Shown: one piece after another, positions 60,784 through 64,000 of the stretch
How positions within the stretch are numbered: the stretch's first letter is position 1
Layout: each line of letters begins with the position of its first letter
Assembly: GCF_002157685.2 (NCBI RefSeq)
Contig: NZ_AP026738.1
Coordinates: 3,782,001 to 3,846,000 of the forward strand
DNA length: 64,000 nucleotides
Reading direction: 5' to 3'
Origin: Comamonas thiooxydans
Lineage (GTDB): Bacteria; Pseudomonadota; Gammaproteobacteria; Burkholderiales; Burkholderiaceae_C
Notes under the pieces: model-generated
Told to the model about the DNA's origin: nothing
What the model saw: only the letters and a program-made list of their open reading frames with translations
Databases searched by the model: none
Program-made: the position numbers and the translations under genes

Positions 60784-62058
60784 ATGGACTTCGACTACTC
60801 GCCCAAAACCAAGGACTTGCAGCAACGCCTGCTCAAGTTCATGGACGACTACATCTACCCGGCGGAAAAGGAATATGCCGACGAGATGCAGGCCAACACG
60901 GCCGCCGGCAAGCGCTGGACGCCGCTGCAAACCATTGAAAAGCTCAAGCCCAAGGCCCAGGCCGCGGGCCTGTGGAATCTGTTTCTGCCCGTGGACAGCG
61001 CCGAGGCTTCGGGCTACCACGGCGCGGGCCTGACCAATCAGGAATACGCACCGCTGGCCGAGATCATGGGCCGCGTGCCATGGGCTTCCGAAGTCTTCAA
61101 CTGCTCCGCGCCGGATACCGGCAATATGGAGACCATTGCCCGCTACGGCAGTGCCGAGCTCAAGGAGCGCTGGCTCAAGCCCCTGCTGGAAGGCAAGATC
61201 CGCTCGGCCTTCGCCATGACCGAGCCCGAAGTCGCCTCCTCCGACGCCACCAATATCTGCACCCGTATCGAGCGCCAGGGCGACGAATACGTGATCAACG
61301 GTCACAAGTGGTGGATCTCGGGTGCCGGCGATCCTCGCTGCCAGGTCTTCATCACCATGGGCAAGACCGACCCAGAAGCGGCCAAGCATTCGCAGCAGAG
61401 CATGATCATCATCCCGGCCGATGCCAAGGGCATCCGCATCGCGCGTCCTCTGAACGTGATGGGCTATGACGATGCACCCCACGGCCATATGGAGATGTAC
61501 TTCGAGAACGTGCGCGTTCCCGTCGGCAACATCCTGCTGGGCGAAGGACGCGGCTTCGAGATCGCCCAGGGCCGCCTCGGCCCCGGCCGCATTCACCACT
61601 GCATGCGCCTGATCGGCCTAGCCGAGCGTGCGCTGGAGCTGATGTGCAAGCGCGCCAGCAGCCGCGTGGCCTTCGGCAAGAGCGTGGCCCAGCAGACCGT
61701 GACGCAGGAGCGCATTGCCGAAGCGCGCTGCAAGATCGACATGGCGCGCCTGCTCACGCTCAAAGCCGCCTGGCTGATGGACGTGGCCGGCAACAAGGTG
61801 GCCAGAACCGAGATCGCCATGATCAAGGTAGTGGCCCCCAGCATGGCCTGCCAGGTCATAGACTGGGCCATGCAGGTCCACGGCGGCGGCGGCATGTGCG
61901 ACGACTTCCCGCTGGCCTATGCCTATGCCGCAGCACGCACGCTGCGCTTTGCCGACGGCCCCGACGAGGTGCACCGCAACGCGATTGCCAAGTGGGAGCT
62001 GGGCAAATACGGCAGCTACGGCAAGAACGCCGAAGTGCCCATCACGCGCGGCGGCTGA
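60784..62058 (+). CDS. Acyl-CoA dehydrogenase-family protein, ACAD10/11-like
   Basis: 424 residues. [20 protein letters not shown] (about 141-160), the FAD site [14 protein letters not shown] and the C-terminal [18 protein letters not shown]. The DGPDEVHR form is typical of ACAD10/11 and LvaC-type proteins that remove phosphate and rearrange 4-phosphoacyl-CoA, not the usual YEGT catalytic Glu. Together with the upstream kinase it would convert 4-hydroxyacyl-CoA to a 3-hydroxy product. Confidence 0.92.
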   Translation: MDFDYSPKTKDLQQRLLKFMDDYIYPAEKEYADEMQANTAAGKRWTPLQTIEKLKPKAQAAGLWNLFLPVDSAEASGYHGAGLTNQEYAPLAEIMGRVPWASEVFNCSAPDTGNMETIARYGSAELKERWLKPLLEGKIRSAFAMTEPEVASSDATNICTRIERQGDEYVINGHKWWISGAGDPRCQVFITMGKTDPEAAKHSQQSMIIIPADAKGIRIARPLNVMGYDDAPHGHMEMYFENVRVPVGNILLGEGRGFEIAQGRLGPGRIHHCMRLIGLAERALELMCKRASSRVAFGKSVAQQTVTQERIAEARCKIDMARLLTLKAAWLMDVAGNKVARTEIAMIKVVAPSMACQVIDWAMQVHGGGGMCDDFPLAYAYAAARTLRFADGPDEVHRNAIAKWELGKYGSYGKNAEVPITRGG

Positions 62059-62105
62059 TGCAAGGCGGCAGGAGCGGCTTGCGCAGCTCCTGCCCCGGAA
62101 ACAAG

Positions 62106-62138
62106 AACACCCCGTCAGCGAAGCTGCGGGGTGTTTTT
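62106..62138 (+). terminator. Terminator after the acyl-CoA dehydrogenase gene
   Basis: AACACCCCG-(12 nt)-CGGGGTGTT with a T run. Strong stem. Confidence 0.85.
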
Positions 62139-62190
62139 CATGGGAAAGACCGACTGCAGATCTGCTATCAATAAGGAAGCTTCTCTCGCA

Positions 62191-62208
62191 TGAAATCAAA
62201 TGATTTCA
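62191..62208. promoter_or_regulatory. Perfect inverted repeat in a convergent gap
   Basis: TGAAATCA-AA-TGATTTCA, 8+8 bp. In a 238-bp gap between two gene ends, so promoter control is unlikely; it may be an RNA stem or a remnant. Adjacent gctatcaataaggaagct resembles the dispersed repeat family. Confidence 0.35.
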
Positions 62209-62296
62209 GATATAAAACATTCCAAAACTTAATGAAATGATGCGGAAGCCGCTTCCCTGTCAATAGCAAGACCCGGACCCAAGCCGGCCACCGGAC

Positions 62297-64000
62297 TTAG
62301 AAGCTCTCCCACTCGCCATCGTCTGCCGTCGCGGCCTTTTGCGACTGGGGTGCTGCTGCGCTTTTCCCGGGGCTCAGAACCGGCGGCTTGCTCGCAGCCG
62401 ACATCGCGGGACGCCTGAGCGCAGCCGACGGGACCTTGAGCGGGGCCGGAACCTTGATCGCAGCCCTGGCAGGCGCGGACCTGAGCGCCGCAGGCGCCAG
62501 GGCCGGTGTGGCCTGCAGACCGGACTGAGCGCCGAGCTTGAAGAAGCTCACCGTCTCGGCCAGCGCGGCGGCCTGGCTGCGCAGCGCATCGGTCGCGGCC
62601 GCCGCCTCCTCCACCAGGGCGGCGTTCTGCTGGGTCATCTGATCCATCTGCGTCACGGCCTGGGTGACCTGCTCGATGCCCGAGGTCTGCTGGTGGCTGG
62701 CCACCGAGATCTCGCCCATGATGTCGGTGACACGGCGCACGCTCATCACGATCTCGTCCATGGTCCTGCCGGCCTCGTCGACCTGGGTGCTGCCTTCCTG
62801 CACCTTGCTCACGGAGTCGTCGATCAGCTGCTTGATCTGCTTGGCCGCCTCGGCCGAGCGCTGGGCCAGGGTGCGCACTTCGGAGGCCACCACGGCAAAG
62901 CCACGGCCCTGGTCACCCGCACGGGCCGCTTCCACCGCCGCGTTCAGCGCCAGGATATTGGTCTGGAAGGCGATGGAGTCGATCACGCCGATGATGTCCA
63001 CGATCTTGCGCGAGGACTCGTTGATGGCCGACATGGTCTGCACCACCTGGGCCACGGTGGCTCCACCGCGTACGGCCACCTGCGATGCGGCAGACGCCAT
63101 CTGATTGGCCTGCTGTGCATTGCCGGCGTTCTGCTGCACGGTGGCGGTCAACTCCTCCATGGAGGCTGCCGTCTGCTCCAGCGAGCTGGCCTGCTCTTCG
63201 GTGCGCGAGGACAGATCCTGGTTGCCGCTGGCAATCTGGCTGCTTGCCGAGGCAATCGAGTCCGTGCCCTGGCGCACCTGACCCACGATGCGTTGCAGGC
63301 TTGTATTCATGTCCTTGAGCGCCTGCAGCAACTGGCCCACCTCATCCTGGCTTTGCACAGTGATACTGGCGCTCAGATCGCCCGCAGCCACGGACTGGGC
63401 CAGTTGAACGGCCGACTGCAAAGGACGCGAGATGGAGCGTGCGATCAGCACCGCCAGCGCCACACCGATGACGATGGAGCCCAGCAGCAGCGCCATCACC
63501 CACCAGCGGGCAGCGGCATACAGGTCATCGCCGGCCTGATTGGTTTCCTCGGTCGCCTGATGGTTGATCTCGCTGAGAGCGTCCAGCCGTGTATTGATGC
63601 CGCGGCTGATCTTGAGCGACTCGCCGCGCAAGATTTCGCTGGCGTCATCATTGAGCAACTGGTGCGACAGATCCACCACCTTGGCCGTCTGCACGGCATA
63701 GGCCTTGAGCTCCTCGCCGATTTCGGCCAGCAGGGCTCGCTCCTTGTCGGTCCTCACGTACTTGGCATACGACTGCTGGTTCTGGACCAGTTCGTCCCAG
63801 AGCTTGGGCATGCTCTTGTCATAGACCGCCATTTCCTCGGACGACTGCGCCATCACATGCTGCATGGTCTGCGAGCGATAACGCTGAAGCTGATAACGCA
63901 TGTCCTGCAGGTTGCGGGCCGCCGGCAGCCACTGGCGCGCCAGATCGGTGGCCGTGGCATTGACACGCTCCATCTGGACCAGGCCGTACAGACCCGATAC
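62297..64000 (-). CDS. Methyl-accepting chemotaxis protein, cut by the window edge
   Basis: At least 567 residues; the frame is open to the right edge, so the N-terminus (first membrane segment) is missing. Helical ligand domain, membrane segment (VMALLLGSIVIGVALAVLIA), HAMP (ISRPLQSAVQLAQSVAAGDL), and the signalling tip with QTNILALNAAVEAARAGDQG. The C-terminus ends EWESF, a CheR/CheB-binding pentapeptide. A long Ala/Pro linker precedes it. Ligand unknown. Confidence 0.94.
   Translation of the reverse strand, partial: VSGLYGLVQMERVNATATDLARQWLPAARNLQDMRYQLQRYRSQTMQHVMAQSSEEMAVYDKSMPKLWDELVQNQQSYAKYVRTDKERALLAEIGEELKAYAVQTAKVVDLSHQLLNDDASEILRGESLKISRGINTRLDALSEINHQATEETNQAGDDLYAAARWWVMALLLGSIVIGVALAVLIARSISRPLQSAVQLAQSVAAGDLSASITVQSQDEVGQLLQALKDMNTSLQRIVGQVRQGTDSIASASSQIASGNQDLSSRTEEQASSLEQTAASMEELTATVQQNAGNAQQANQMASAASQVAVRGGATVAQVVQTMSAINESSRKIVDIIGVIDSIAFQTNILALNAAVEAARAGDQGRGFAVVASEVRTLAQRSAEAAKQIKQLIDDSVSKVQEGSTQVDEAGRTMDEIVMSVRRVTDIMGEISVASHQQTSGIEQVTQAVTQMDQMTQQNAALVEEAAAATDALRSQAAALAETVSFFKLGAQSGLQATPALAPAALRSAPARAAIKVPAPLKVPSAALRRPAMSAASKPPVLSPGKSAAAPQSQKAATADDGEWESF

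Noticed and set aside
1-64000. tRNA or rRNA genes, CRISPR arrays, insertion sequences or prophage
   Set aside because: None seen: no cloverleaf sequences, no regular spaced repeats, and no transposase, integrase or phage structural genes.

Overview
This is GC-rich, densely coded chromosomal DNA from a betaproteobacterium, most likely a Comamonadaceae member close to Comamonas or Delftia. That is an inference from gene order and style: a riboswitch-led thiO-thiS-thiG-thiE operon, SelO coupled to MsrB, a Liv-type ABC transporter beside a fad block, and two families of short dispersed repeats that I associate with this family. I could run no database search. I found no tRNA, rRNA, CRISPR array, insertion sequence or phage gene.

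Layout. 1-3221: a truncated GlxA/AraC-type regulator divergent from an SDR-thiolase-thioesterase operon. 3678-7108: a SIRT4-like sirtuin coupled to a cardiolipin synthase, then a small HTH regulator and a GAF protein. 7136-14711: a catabolic island built around a GntR/FCD regulator, with an FAH-family hydrolase, a decarboxylase/isomerase-like enzyme, an MFS carrier, an exported serine hydrolase, a hydantoinase and a racemase-family protein. 14873-23905: a two-gene chromate transporter, a second (SIRT5-like) sirtuin, a hybrid sensor kinase, rlmB, sstT, the ybbA/tesA pair and a DUF2189 membrane protein. 24129-28695: metC, a BON lipoprotein, an MFS carrier and a patatin-like lipoprotein. 28757-44134: an almost entirely minus-strand block for acyl-CoA metabolism and uptake (acyl-CoA dehydrogenase, thiolase, FadB-like protein, LivFGMH, two tandem LivK paralogues, a DUF4123 protein, acyl-CoA ligase). 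44363-48213: selO-msrB, yciB-bolA and a parvulin foldase. 48289-50672: an ECF sigma factor operon. 50866-58345: the thiamin region, with two TPP riboswitches, cytX, thiD and thiO-thiS-thiG-thiE. 58673-64000: a Crp/Fnr regulator, a phosphotransferase/acyl-CoA dehydrogenase pair and a truncated chemoreceptor.

The best candidate for an undescribed system is the 7136-14711 island. It looks like a regulon for a cyclic amide or ureide, but it has no recognisable N-carbamoyl-amino-acid hydrolase. Its racemase-family protein has Ala at both positions where hydantoin racemases carry catalytic Cys. Its isomerase-like enzyme keeps only the second Cys, as in arylmalonate decarboxylase. The divergent promoter carries two tandem ATTGT-N2-ACAAT operator pairs, a good fit to the FCD-type GntR protein encoded at the far end. 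Other points of interest are a LivF whose Walker A lysine is arginine, a DUF4123 gene with an in-frame amber codon just after its coupled start, a kinase/dehydrogenase pair resembling the 4-hydroxyacyl-CoA pathway, and a hybrid kinase whose receiver seems to lack its phospho-acceptor.
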